A stretch of DNA of 64,000 nucleotides from Limnoperna fortunei (lineage: Eukaryota; Mollusca; Bivalvia; Mytilida; Modiolidae), in contig OX104124.1 of assembly GCA_944474755.1 (NCBI GenBank), positions 42,795,342 through 42,859,341 on the forward strand. The letters are read 5' to 3'. Positions 45,966 to 57,593 of this stretch are shown here, piece after piece. The position numbers and the translations under genes are program-made. The notes beneath the pieces are model-generated. The model saw only the letters and a program-made list of their open reading frames with translations. It was not told where the DNA came from and did not search any database. Positions within the stretch are counted from its first letter, which is position 1; the number at the start of each line of letters is the position of its first letter.

Positions 45966-46799
45966 TATGTACTGCTCTTCCTAATAGGGCTTTACATTCA
46001 TTATTGTATAGCAATATAATATTTCATGCACAAAGTCATGTAAAGTAAGCATGCAATCAATGTCCATGTTGCACTAATTCAAAATTCTTAATATCATCAA
46101 TACCAAAATTGCACTTTTCACCTAAACTAATTCTTAGCTATACAATAAAAGGGTTATTGCATGAATATTTGGCAATATTAATTCCAGTAGAATATATATT
46201 GCAATTCAAGCACCTGCGCAATGTACAATTCTACTCAGAACATCAAAGCTAGCAAACTTATGCAATATATTGTGTGATTTCATTGAATCCAGACTCATCC
46301 ATGGGGCTGAAACACAAAATATTTGAAATCCAAATGATGAAGATGTTGTAGAGCTTTTATTACCAAAATTTGAAAAAATTATACCAGATCAGGATAAGGC
46401 CATCTATTAAACTATACCTTGCAAATAAAAGCAACCTTAGAATATGTCATTGTGGGTGTGGGGTATACCTGTATTCCTGCCCGGTCCATTATTATAAGGG
46501 TTAGAATGTATGACCTCTATCAGGTTATTATTATTTCCAAATGATCATACTATCAAATTGAACTAGGATAAGATAAATGGTCAGAGACACTACAAACTAA
46601 TGGGGTCATTAATTACATTGTGTGAGGACATTGACAAGCTTTGTTACAATGGTACTCTAAACATGACATAAAGTTTCTAAGATGACTGGGGTTTATTTGT
46701 TCTAGAAAGGGTTTTTCAACTAGTTGTCTAAACATGTGGCATTTGAGATATGTTTTAGGCCAAAAGAAAATTGTGGTGCATTGATAATAAGTTAGATAT
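45966..46799. other. Unassigned AT-rich sequence
   Basis: CAATATT/GCAATAT words are frequent, but no repeat period or gene is supported. Confidence 0.45.
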
Positions 46800-47775
46800 T
46801 TACAATATTTGTTGTCCAAATATCAGACATTTGCAGCAGTTGTGGTCCAAATATCAGACATTTACAACAGTTGTGGTCCAAAAAGCTGACATTTACAGCA
46901 ATTGTGGTCCAATTAGCCGAAATTTACAACAGTTGTGGTCCAATTAGCCGACATTTACACTGGTTGTGGTCCAAAACCAGACATTTACAACAGTTGTGGT
47001 CCAAAAAGCCGACATTTACAGCAGTTGTGGTCCAATTAGCCGACATTTACAGCAGTTGTGGTCCAATTAGCCGACATTTACACTGGTTGTGGTCCAAAAC
47101 CAGACATTTACTACAGTTGTGGTCCAATTAGCCGACATTTACACTGGCTGTGGTTCAAAACCAGACATTTACAACAGTTGTGGTCCAAATATCAGACATT
47201 TACAACAGTTGTGGTCCAATTAGCAGACATTTACAACAGTTGTGGTCCAAAAAGCCGACATTTACAGCAGTTGTGGTCCAATAAGCCGACATTTACAACA
47301 GTTTTGGTCCAATAAGCCGACATTTACACTGGTTGTGGTCCAAAACCAGACATTTACAACAGTTGTGGTCCAATTAGCCGACATTTACACTGGCTGAGGT
47401 CCAAAACCAGACATTTACACTGGTTGTGGTCCAAATATCAGACATTTACAACAGTTGTGGTCCAATTAGTCGACATTTACACTGGCTGTGGTCCAAAACC
47501 AGACATTTACAACAGTTGTGGTCCAAATATCAGACATTTACAAAAGTTGTGGTCCAAATATCAGACATTTACAACAGTTGTGTCCAAATATCAGACTTTT
47601 ACAACACTTGTGGTCCAATTAGCGGACATTTACAACAGTTGTGGCCCAAACAGCCCACATTTACAACAATTGTGGCCCAAATAGTCCACATATACAACAA
47701 TTGTGGTTGAAAACCAGACATTTACAACAGTTGTGGTCCAAATAGCAGACATTGACAAGTTTCAGGCCAAACATC
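46800..47775. repeat. 30/31-bp tandem array (~31 copies) with alternating subtypes
   Basis: Two main subunits: 30 bp, TCCAAAACCAGACATTTACA + ACAGTTGTGG; 31 bp, TCCAATTAGCCGACATTTAC + ACTGGTTGTGG. Others carry AAATATCAG, AAAAAGCCG or AATAAGCCG. Type order repeats (for example AATTAGCCG-ACTGG followed by AAAACCAG-ACAACAG several times), so dimers of about 61 bp have been copied as units. Frames of 85-94 codons are a side effect. The last copies (47640-47775) are the most diverged. Confidence 0.95.
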
Positions 47776-48085
47776 AGACCTTAATGACAAGCAGTGGGCC
47801 AGACTTGTAGGCTAGACATGCTAGATGGCAGGCATTACATTTTCTTTATTTATAAATGGTATAAAAAAAAGTTAGCTGATGAAATAAGAAATTCAAGACT
47901 GTTATAAAAGATTATTTAAGATCTTTTGTGACAAAATCAGATTTTTTTATGTTCATGTTGTAGAATTGTAAAACAATGTTCATCGAGATTAAAAATCTTC
48001 GTTTGGTTGACTGTTTGAATGTTTAACACCAAATTCAGCATTTTTCATGGCATCTTTTTTAAAATTGTGTATGAAGCTTTGTTTG

Positions 48086-48432
48086 TTTTGTTTGAATATT
48101 GTTTTACGCCACTTTCAGCAATTTTTCAGCTCACTGTTCTCCCCAGGCTCTTTTAGCATCCTGGCAATGTGATGCTATCTGGTTCAAATATGATGCTTTC
48201 TGAATTTATTAGCTGAGCTATATCATGGCATCCAGTTTTTATTGGGGGAGGAAGCCGGAGTACCCAGTGAAAACCCCCGACCTTCGGTATGAAAGCTGGA
48301 AATCCTTGTCAAATAAGATTGGAGTCGAGGGCATCCTGCCCGCAGTGAGGCTCGAACCCACAATCTCAGTGTTGACAGACCACCTGATCAATGGTAAACA
48401 AACTATCTTAACCACTCGGCCACTGAGGCCCC
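48086..48432 (-). mobile_element. Full-length tRNA-derived SINE interrupted by an ~80-bp insertion
   Basis: Read in reverse: tail TTTGTTTTGTTTGAATATTG, TTTTACGCCACTTTCAGCAA, then the insertion, ATATCATGGCATCCAGTTTT, GGGGGAGGAAGCCGGAGTAC, AACCCCCGACCTTCGGTATG, GATTGGAGTCGAGGGCATCC, GTGAGGCTCGAACCCACAA (box B complement), TTAACCACTCGGCCACTGAG (box A complement). GAAGCTT flanks both sides (about 48073 and 48434) and may be the duplicated target. Confidence 0.93.
48132..48214. mobile_element. Short insertion nested in the SINE
   Basis: About 80 bp starting CACTGTTCTCCCCAGGCTC and ending GAATTTATTAGCTGAGCT. It interrupts the SINE body between TTTTTCAGCT and ATATCATGG. CAGCT before and GAGCT at the end suggest a 4-5 bp target duplication. 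GATGCT words repeat inside it. The family is not identified. Confidence 0.6.
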
Positions 48433-48552
48433 TAGAAGCTTATGTATATGGTGAAGGTCCCCCTAACTGGCAATCGTCAGTTACGATTCTCGTTTGTGGA
48501 ATGATTGGTTAACCAATTTAAAGTTACTTGTACGGCACATGTCAATAGAGAA

Positions 48553-48752
48553 NNNNNNNNNNNNNNNNNNNNNNNNNNNNNNNNNNNNNNNNNNNNNNNN
48601 NNNNNNNNNNNNNNNNNNNNNNNNNNNNNNNNNNNNNNNNNNNNNNNNNNNNNNNNNNNNNNNNNNNNNNNNNNNNNNNNNNNNNNNNNNNNNNNNNNNN
48701 NNNNNNNNNNNNNNNNNNNNNNNNNNNNNNNNNNNNNNNNNNNNNNNNNNNN
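48553..48752. other. Assembly gap, exactly 200 N
   Basis: 200 consecutive N. Frames reported across it are meaningless. The true length of missing sequence is unknown because 200 is a round placeholder. Confidence 0.99.
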
Positions 48753-50130
48753 AAATCAGTGATTGGAGTCGCTCATTTTGACAAAAAATAATAGGTTTCT
48801 TCAATATTTACTATATTGTTCCTCAATATCCTCATTTTCTAATGGGATACATAATATTAGATACATGTCTACATGATGTGAGAATATGCATTAAATTATC
48901 TTGTAACTATGAGAAGTTTTGATTTGTGAGACAAGTTGAGATCTAAGCTCCATTATATACTGTTAATCTTACAGGAGTTATGGTCTTCATAAATCATAAA
49001 GGTGTGTGTTGTGTTTTAAAGGTAGATAGATAAGCCAACATTTGAAAGATCAAATATATATATAGGAAGTTGTACATTGTATATAATGGATGTTAAACAT
49101 GGTCTATAATGATGAAAAACTGGCCCTTCAGAGCTGGTTGTCATGCTTAATGACAAATGATCTGCCTAAAAACATACATATATGGTCTTTTATTGGACCT
49201 TACAAGAGACAAAAACGTGGTTCATGAACATGTGCTAGGAATTGATTACAGAATGTCATGTGAAACAAACACACAAAATTAGATTCAATAAAGAAATATA
49301 CATTTTCGCTGACATAGAGCAAAAAGATTAACTAAGTTTTATTTAGAATGGTAAAAGGATGGTGGTTGGGGGGGTGGGGGGATTAAGATTTCACTTTTGT
49401 GTAATGAAGTATCCCATGAGTATATGATCGACATCTGTGGTCTGTAATTCTCAGCATACTACAGGCATATTAAGCCATATCTAGTTGGGTAATTGACTCT
49501 TATCATTATGTTGCATGCAGCAACCTTAATGAGATCTGAAGTTGAAGCTGTCAACACTTGGCATTCCAAATATCCATATGCTGACAACCATGTGAAGTAT
49601 CAATAATCACCATATTTTTATTTTTGCCCTTGAGGTCACCAAACAATTTTGTTTAAAATGTCATAAAGTATATATTTAGGAAAAAGACAAATTTTAAGAA
49701 CCCCCCCCCCAAATCGCCCCAATGAAATAATAAGTTTTTGATATAAATATCACCATAGATATTTGAAATGTGATGCACACATTTATTTTCTTGGTTTTTA
49801 TCACTTTTTGTATCAAAGATGTATTATATATGCAATGGCTGTTTCTTAGAAGCTTTTCTATGATTAGTAGTGTTCTCTAAAAAATAACAGTTATTGACCA
49901 ACAGTCAAAATAAAATTAATTTTCTAATTAAAAAAACCCACCAACATGACACTTGATGTATTATTCATGTACATTGAGTATCCATTGAGGCATATCTACA
50001 AAGCTTGTTGTGTTAAAAGCCATCTTGTCTGTTAAGAGCTTACAAAAATATTACTGTCTCTTATTAAAACTCTAAACAAGTTGATATAATTCAATTTATC
50101 ATGGACATTCCAGAGGGGATTAGGTCTATG
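48753..50130. other. Unassigned AT-rich sequence
   Basis: Nothing supported apart from G- and C-runs (49368-49382 GGTTGGGGGGGTGGGG; 49700-49711 C-run). Confidence 0.5.
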
Positions 50131-50660
50131 GTCAAGAAAATTACTGTGGACGTTTGCGATTACATTAAAATATTTCTCACGACAGATTTTTTATTACTTT
50201 TCCGTCACAATGGAGAAAAATAAATCGTTGGTCACTGCGCTTGATCTTCTCTTCAGATTATAGAATCTGGCGTTTTACATTTTCCGCATCGTGACAAATT
50301 AAATAAAAATTGTCTTCAATAGCTATAATACAATTGAATGGACCAGGTTTTAAGTAGACTAATTATATGCATAGAGTTCTGTCACCCCGACACAATAGGT
50401 CATCTAACACTGAAATGTTACGGCCGCTTCAGTCCCCTGATTGTGAAAAAATCGAAATGACGTGAAATTCATCACGACCTAAAGTATGTCTTAATACCAA
50501 ACAGGCAGGTGGTTTGAGATGCAAACAAGTGTCAATTTAATTTAATGAAAGCTCCTGGTATGAACAATTTCCTAAATTGTTGATTTGTATCCCGAAGAAA
50601 AAACTGTTGGACATTGATTTTGGTGTCTTGCGTCTTGATGAAGATTATATTGCATGACAC
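50131..50660. other. Complex single-copy-looking segment
   Basis: Balanced composition and no internal repetition, in contrast to its surroundings. It carries homeodomain-like TAAT/ATTA words (CTAATTATATGCATAG, AATTTAATTTAATG) and an octamer-like ATGCAAAC. No open frame. It could be conserved non-coding or enhancer sequence; this rests on appearance only. Confidence 0.25.
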
Positions 50661-52566
50661 TGTATCATAAGGACGATTGGATGCTAATTCAATGGAATAA
50701 CAAAACTGTTTTCCCTTCCTGTGGAAAATTTCACTTAGAGCAAACAGTATGATTCAGCTTTGAAGTGGCACGAATATACTATTTTGACTTTTGAATTTTG
50801 ATAGTTCTTGGTGCCAGACAATCGTATATTTTACATACAAGTTTATGTATATATCTGTACAAATTAAAAAAAAAGGTCTGCCCTGTGAGGGGACCGTTCT
50901 CTATTTTAAAAGGAACTGATTTCAGATAATTTCAGACTTCTGCTTGGACCCATTATGTACAACATGTACCAAAAATAAATATTAATCATTTATTAATAAA
51001 ATATTTATTGCATTTTTACAGAGTCATTTTATTATGTGTTTCAATGGTGTTTATTTGATTTATAGAAATGTAAACTGATTATTACAGTTTTGCATTTATA
51101 TATAAAATTTTAAAAAGAGCTGTTCCAGATAAAAATAGATTTTTGACTTTAATTAAGATTTTTTAGACTTTAGTTAGAAATTAGAACATTATAAGATTTT
51201 TTCAACAAACATTGATCAATACATGTGTTGATGTTAAATTCTTTCATAGGGTGTGTGTGGGTGTGTGTGTGGGGGGAGTGGGGTGTTGGTTAAAAAAAAA
51301 ACTTGTCTGGCTCTTTTTTGGGGTTTGGGTGAGCGAAAAAAATAAAGCATCTTGTAAGGAAAAAATTTTTTGTCTAAAGATGAAATATGAATCCCACCTT
51401 TCCAATAAAAAATAAGGGTGAGTCCCTTTAAACAAACATTAATCCATTATTAAGTTTTTTATTAATGATTTTTCATTTTTCTTTTGTATTAATTGCATAG
51501 AGGAAAATACCTTAATGTTTTAGCAAGTCAATTTTATTTTGTAAATAAAGAAATTGATTTTTTTTTGTTATGCCTTTTTATGTAACAGTACTGCTGTTTC
51601 TGTATTACAGCCATACAGAACAGTTTTCATTTAGCATTGATTTTTGTATGTATATAATAGCCGTTGCATACCCAGACAGAGAGAAATACAGTTTCAATCA
51701 AATTTCAGCAGAATCAATATTTGAAATAGCAAAAAACCCTGCAGTCTGTAGCTTTTACAATATACCTAATATGAGAATGAAAATTTAAAAATAATTAGCT
51801 GCTAAAGGGAGTGTCATAATCTGGGAGATTCCGTAATTACAGAAAATTTTATCATTAGATGTAGAAAATCAATACTATGATTAGGTTTTCTGTAATATTG
51901 ACTAAAGCTGTATATGAAATCAACCAGTGGTCTCTTCTTTACTTGTCTTTTACTGGGGTTTTAGCGACATTGTCAGGATAATCTGACTCTAAGAAAATGT
52001 ATTATCATAGATCAGTCTGTCAGTTTGGACTTGTGATTATTTCCAAGCATCTGAGTGAAATATAAAAATGGATCAAACATTTTACAGACTTTGAAGTTTT
52101 AATGGGAAAACTATACCTAATGGCTTTCAATAGCCTTGAGATTTTTTTTAAGATTGATTTTTTGCTGGTAAAATTTTTTTCTAAAGCTGTGGTAGGAATG
52201 ACAACGAGGTGGTTGTCATGATACTGAAATCATTGCTACAGAAATCTCTGAGGTAAGTTGATAGTCGTAAAAATTTCTTTACAGTTAATACATTATTAAA
52301 TGTTGATGTTTGATGCTAGTTTTTGTTTTTGTTACTGCATAATTGAGAGAAATCTTTGGTAAACAACTTATGTTTTCATGCTCTCAGTCTTCACGAAATT
52401 AGTTCTTGGCTTGTCGGACCTAAACACAAATACTGCCGGACCAATTGAACATTTCTGTTGTAAATTTAACCAATTTGCCGGACCGGAGTTAAATTTGTCT
52501 GTTTGTTGCCGGTCGCGTCCGGCGGACCGGCACATTTCGGAAAGACTGTGCTCTTACTTGGCTATC
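50661..52566. other. Unassigned AT-rich sequence
   Basis: A short GT microsatellite (51250-51280) is present. Frames at 51212-51415 and 51570-51788 have no recognisable features. A donor-like CTGAGGTAAGTTGATAG lies at 52248-52264, without supporting exon structure. Confidence 0.45.
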
Positions 52567-52800
52567 ATCAAATTGGCACATAGGGCCTCCGTGGCCAAGT
52601 GACTAAAATCTCACTGAGGCAAAGTGTGCTTGACTTCAATCCTTAAATTGACAAGGTTTGCCAGTATTCATACAGAAGGTCCAGGGTTTCCTGCAGCTTC
52701 CTCCTCTGATAAAAAATGGATGCCATGATAGAGCTGAAAAATAGCTGCACACATCATTTAATTTAACACCAATCAAAAAAACCAAAATCAAATTGGCACA
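52567..52800 (+). mobile_element. tRNA-derived SINE with perfect 14-bp TSD and deleted head middle
   Basis: Element 52581-52786. ATCAAATTGGCACA is present at 52567-52580 and 52787-52800 without mismatch. Head TAGGGCCTCCGTGGCCAAGT + GACTAAAATCTCACTGAGGC: box A is intact (TGGCCAAGTG), but the segment through box B is missing. Body CTTGACTTCAATCCTTAAAT, CCAGGGTTTCCTGCAGC, TGGATGCCATGATAGAGCTG and tail CAATCAAAAAAACCAAA follow. Confidence 0.95.
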
Positions 52801-52849
52801 TTTTTTTCCCCTAAAATTTTAATTTCATTTTGTGTCCTTAGATTTTTGG

Positions 52850-54250
52850 GAAGGTTGCGTAGCAAACTTTCCCCTTGCTAACGCTCAGATATATAGAAAC
52901 TACTGCGACCGGCGTGTAATAAAACCTTACGCTCGTAAAATATAGGTCACATTTGAGGAATCTATCAATTACATGAATCGGTGCACCACATTTATCTTGA
53001 ACAACTTTACTATACATGTCCTTTCGTATTATGTCTCATTTACTGTATAACTGATAACTAATATTACGATTTAAACTAATATTCCATGTTCATCCGCGAG
53101 AGACAGACTCCGTTACACTTTGTGGTTTTGGTAATCAACGCGATATTTGGCAATCCTCGCGATAGATGTTCACTGAACCGACGTTATTATGATTGAAGTG
53201 ATTTAATGATTATTTTGTGCGATCGTGTGGTCGTCGTTTCATACGGTTTTTGCTTTCTATTTTTTACGTGTTTAATTAAATGAAAATCAACACAAACGTG
53301 TGTGCTTTGTCGATGTAGGCCTACAGATTTGCAGAGCGGCGCCATCTATAAAAATTTTTGAGGGTGGGGAGAATGGCATGTAGAAGTTTCGTAAATAAAA
53401 TACATGTAGTTAAATTAAATATAACAATTTCTAACTAATAAAAATATATTGAAAAAGATATTTTTGTGTTTTTGACACAAGAATAGTAAATGGATTATTC
53501 GACATCACTTGCACTCGCCATGTCGCTACATTATTTCCATAGTAAAAGCTGACAAAATTTGTTTCCAGTCCTTTTGATTATTTTTTATAATTGGTAATTC
53601 ATGCTGAACCATTAATTTTTCTCGATAAACGAGTCGAAATTTGTCACCACCCATTGTAATAAGCTAAAAAAACGTACCTATTTTCTGTGTATGTTTACCT
53701 CACGAAGTTGCCGTCGTTTCAGACGATGTTGCATTTTTATGCTTTAAGTATCTAATTAAACAAAAGTCAAAACGATATATTTTTCTTCATTTTATGTGTT
53801 CCTTAAAACAAAGGAAGCAATGTGATCAATTCAGTGTGTTTTAGCAGAAGTTTTTTTGAGTGACAAATAAAACCTCTTAGCGCGTATGGTCGATCTTATG
53901 TTCCTTATGTAGATCCAAAAAGGTGCAAATTGAAATCAGCAATTATTTTTTAACATTTGTTCAGCGTTTTGAAATGTTGTTTTTCAATTTGATAGAGCGA
54001 TTTTCCAAGGTAAATTTTGACCAAAATTAGAACGTGTGTAAATTGGAGCAATCGATTATTGTCCATTTGAAAACCTCTGGGTGATGTCGTTTGCGGTTTA
54101 GGCGCGAATACCATAGAACGTCACGAAAGCTGGCGATCTTTTGTAAACATCGTAAGACACTTGTTGAAAACAAAAAGTGTCAGATTGCGTAGCAAAAGTC
54201 AAGTACATGTAAACAACAAACATAGTATGGAATATGTACAGTGAACATTT
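52850..54250. other. CpG-richer block, possibly a composite repeat
   Basis: It opens with GGGAAGGTTGCGTAGCAAAC + TTTCCCC, an imperfect palindrome; TTGCGTAGCAAA recurs near the far end (54184-54195). Between them, GTCGTCGTTTCATACGG...TGTTTAATTAAATGAAAATC (about 53230-53295) and GCCGTCGTTTCAGACGA...ATCTAATTAAACAAAAGTC (about 53710-53775) are related, so the block contains an internal ~480-bp-spaced repetition. CpG words (CGACCGG, CGCGA, GCGGCGCC) are denser than elsewhere. No open frame. Confidence 0.4.
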
Positions 54251-54482
54251 TTTAATTGGATTTTTGTAATAAAAAGTTACAATATCGCATATTGAATATT
54301 AATTTTTAAAAGTGCAAGCAGAAAAGCACTCCATGTGATTGTGTCTTTTAGTATAAGCTATTAACACACTGTTTAAATTTGAAACAAACTAGTTGACATG
54401 CATTCTGATTATAAAGATATATGTTGCCTCATACAGTCTTACAATTGTTTGTTTGTTTGAATCCTTGGAATATATAAAAAAT

Positions 54483-54584
54483 GATTTACATGCGCTTTTC
54501 AATAATACTGGGTCGATCTTGTTATAGTGTGTGGGACTCGATATAACAAAATCGACCTAGTATCATTCGAAAGCACATGTAAAT
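54483..54584. mobile_element. ~102-bp fold-back (hairpin) element
   Basis: The left arm GATTTACATGCGCTTTTCAA, TAATACTGGGTCGATCTTGT, TATAG pairs with the right arm (ATATAACAAAATCGACCTAG, TATCATTCGAAAGCACATGT, AAATC), with about 38 of 45 bases complementary around a TGTGTGGGACTC loop. Its sequence is unrelated to the hairpin at 37683. No target duplication seen. Confidence 0.78.
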
Positions 54585-54607
54585 CGATTTGCACAGATCC
54601 CTGTGTT

Positions 54608-54852
54608 GTAATTGTTTTAATGCAACTTTCAGCAATTTTTCAGCTATATTTGGGCGTCCTGTTTTTATTGGAGGAGAAAGCCAGATTGTAGGAGGAAGCC
54701 AGATTCTAGGAGTCTTTTAATAATTGTCAATCAAGATTGAAGTTGAGCACACCCTGGCAGCAGTAAGATTCAAACAACATGAACAAGTGCTGACAGGCAT
54801 TCGATCAATAGTAGATGAATACTACCTTAACCACTCGGCAACTGAAGCCCTG
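54608..54852 (-). mobile_element. tRNA-derived SINE with small internal duplication
   Basis: Reverse orientation: TTTTAATGCAACTTTCAGCA, ATTTTTCAGCTATATTTGGG, CGTCCTGTTTTTATTGGAGG, then GAGGAGAAAGCCAGATT and GGAGGAAGCCAGATTCTAGG (duplicated), TTGTCAATCAAGATTGAAGT, CCTGGCAGCAGTAAGATTCA, GCATTCGATCAATAGTAGAT, TTAACCACTCGGCAACTGAA (box A complement). Confidence 0.88.
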
Positions 54853-55074
54853 GAGTTTTACAGAAATAAATTATTTTAGTTTTGAATATTTTAGAAGCTT
54901 ATGCCATCACTTACATAATAGGGAGACATTTACAAATATGTACATGTATTTGATGCAAGTTATATTCCAACCATATAACAGGTGCGGTTTTTATGTCTGA
55001 AATGGGCAGCAGCAAATTTGTCTTATTAATTAATATATTTATAAAAGTTATGATAGAAACATCTTCAATTGTAT

Positions 55075-55400
55075 CGTTGCCTTAATGAATTTTTATGCAA
55101 TTTTGATGGACTCTTTGTCACACCTGCTATTGTACACCTGATATTTTATATTTTGATTGGAATGATATTTAAGATTTCCCATAGCAAACATTGACTTGCC
55201 ATTCTCTTATCCACAACTACTTGCACCACTGAGTGGGATTTGATGAAACTTTTGCAGAATCCTTTGTCATGTGGTGGAATTGTGCACCTGATATTTACAG
55301 TTTGAGCAAAACGATTTTTGGAGTTTCAAACAGCAAAGCCTTGGACATTGCATGCCATTCAAGACATAGGGGAGCTAGGGCTATTAATTATGAGGATTGC
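55075..55400 (+). mobile_element. Dispersed non-coding element (copy 2 of the CTTATCCACAACT family)
   Basis: CTCTTTGTCACACCTGCTAT, GACTTGCCATTCTCTTATCC, ACAACTACTTGCACCACTGA, GTGGGATTTGATGAAACTTT, GCAGAATCCTTTGTCATGTG. Two internal parts are alike: TTTGTCA..ACCTGATATTTTATATTTTGA and TTTGTCATG...CACCTGATATTTACAGTTTGA. It shares ordered words with 17285-17575. The 66-codon frame here is incidental. Confidence 0.6.
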
Positions 55401-56646
55401 AAAGTTTTTTCTGTCTTTTTAATTAATATCTAATATGTTTCTAAATTTACCTGATTTATTTTACATTGGTTTGTTTTATTGCCTGTCAAACATGATGCAG
55501 GAATCTCATTTCATACTTGCAAAGCAACCTTTCCTTCGGTGCAGTCTGCACTTTGATTTGATAGTTTCCATGGTGTTCAGTATTTTGTTCAACTTCATTT
55601 GACGTAACATTTGCATCTGACCTTGTATCTTTTTTTCTGTGTTATATTGGAAAAGGGGTACTTGTGAATAATTTCTAGAAATAAAATTAGAATGCAGTGA
55701 GTGATGGTCCTGTTTTCACAAATGAGTAGAAAGCGAACGTTTTGTTAATAGTATTTATAATGGCGTTTATAATAGTATTTATAATGCTTATAAACTGTCA
55801 TTTAGGAACAAGTTGATCTTAATTTAATGCATGTAAAAGCTATTATAATGACTGTTTTTCATGGTTTATAATGATGATATGTAAACTGAACTTCAATTTT
55901 TTACACAACCAAAAGAATCCATGTGATACTACTTAACATGTGGTACTAATAATAGTAACAGTAATTTACTTCCTTGTGTGTTTGAGATTGAAAATGAAAT
56001 ATTAATAATCTTTCCAGTAATCAACAATTGGTTAAATGGAATGGACGAGTAAATTGTTTCGGTCCCCCGCCACTTTCCTTCCCAGACAAATACAGAAAAC
56101 AACACTGAAGCAATTCTTAGTTACGATCAGATAAACATTCAGTCAACAGCAGGCTGGGAAATATAGTATTGATTCTGTAGCCATAAAAGTAACCATAATT
56201 GATCTGCTATACACGAACTGAAAACATACAGATGTAATTAAGGTTTTGTCATCATTGGTAATAGAATAGGAGGTATACCATGAAAAGATCTGGTTTTGAC
56301 GGTGTTTCTTGTTACGGCAATGTCTGAAATTCAAATATGTGTGTCTGTGTTGAATATAAAATGCCAGAAGCTGGAAGCATTCTCATTGAGTTAAGACAAG
56401 ACTTTTCATTTAGTTAAACTGGAATCATTGCCATTTGAATACATTAAAAATACCTGTAGACATGTTGTCATCCATATTGCTTTGTTGAAATTTTTGAAAA
56501 TATTTGTTAAAACTATTATTTTAGACTTTTCCCCATATACAAATGCTAATCTTTTTCAATTAATAAAAGTTAGCTTAAAATTTTTTGTCATCAGCATGTT
56601 TGTAAGGATACTTTTCTGACAAATGAATTGCAATACTGAACAAATT
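55401..56646. other. Unassigned sequence
   Basis: 56040-56340 is of balanced composition and not visibly repetitive; the rest is AT-rich. No gene supported. Confidence 0.45.
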
Positions 56647-56647
56647 G

Positions 56648-56798
56648 ATCATGTCAGATTGGCTGGACATACTGTAGTCCAAAATGGTCTGAGTCATGTC
56701 AGATTGGCTGGACATACTGTAGTCCAAAATGGTCTGAGTCATTTGTCAGATTGGCTGGACATACTGTAGTCCAAAATGGTCTGAGTCATTTGTCAGAA
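56648..56798. repeat. 45-47-bp tandem repeat, three copies
   Basis: GTCAGATTGGCTGGACATAC, TGTAGTCCAAAATGGTCTGA, GTCAT(TT) at 56653, 56698 and 56745. Copies are identical apart from an extra TT at the second and third junctions. Confidence 0.95.
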
Positions 56799-57057
56799 TT
56801 TGGACATTTTATAAATTGTTATTCAAACTAAAATTTTAGTAAGTACCTTGGAGGAAGAGGGTTTTATTACCTCATGCACAGATCTCCTGCCTGGCCTCAT
56901 CAAATCTTCCTTTGTCTGCCAACTGGTCCAACTAAAGTGCTTTATTTGTAGGTTGTAAGAAGGGTCCTCAGTGTCAGAATGGACTAAATAGTTAGTAATA
57001 TTGACGATTGACACCATTTGCAGTAATTTCTGTCTGTGTTGTATAACAGACCAGTTT

Positions 57058-57250
57058 TTATACCCCCGGCAAACTTGTTTAGGGGGTGTATAGGAATCAC
57101 CCTGTCTGTCTGTCCGTCTGTCCACATCCCTTGTAAGCGCAATTCCTCCTAAACCGCTTGATGAAATTTAATGAAACTTCAAGCATAAAGGAAGTCCATT
57201 ATATGTAGATGTGCATGAAGGATTTTTATTGACTTCGGATATCATTAAGG
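57058..57250 (+). mobile_element. Dispersed element with GTCTGTCTGTCCGTCTGTCC core
   Basis: TATACCCCCGGCAAACTTGT, TTAGGGGGTGTATAGG (inverted C-run/G-run head), then the TCTGTCTGTCCGTCTGTCCA core and CCTAAACCGCTTGATGAAAT, TTAATGAAACTTCAAGC. This is the same design as 8443 and 14805. The 100-codon minus frame across it is incidental. Confidence 0.6.
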
Positions 57251-57314
57251 GGAGATAATTGGACTTGAAAGGGAAGCGGGGGTTGTCCCTTTATGAACAT
57301 GCTCACAGTCCACA

Positions 57315-57498
57315 CTTGTTTTTTCTGAAGTAAGCCAGAGTACCAGGTGACAACCCAAACCATCAGCAGGAAAATGGGCTATCCGGCTGTCTGCTGAGGT
57401 TGGACTCGAGCACACACTGCCCAAGTAACTCTTATACACAGTATAGACAGTCATGTGGTCAATAGTAGATGACCTTCTACAATAACCAATAGCCGCCA
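57315..57498 (-). mobile_element. tRNA-derived SINE, degraded
   Basis: TGAAGTAAGCCAGAGTACCA, GGTGACAACCCAAACCATCA, GCAGGAAAATGGGC, GGACTCGAGCACACACTGCC, then a decayed box B, GTCATGTGGTCAATAGTAGA, TGACCTTCTACAATAACCA. Box A is not recognisable. Confidence 0.7.
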
Positions 57499-57593
57499 CC
57501 AAGACTGTCTTATAAAATCATATTATACTAAAACAATAGCTTCAAAATCTTGGGTATTAACAAAATATTAAAAAATATGTATATTTGTTACAT

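Noticed and set aside
48481..48804. Open frames across the N gap
   Set aside because: Most of the frame is N; no information.
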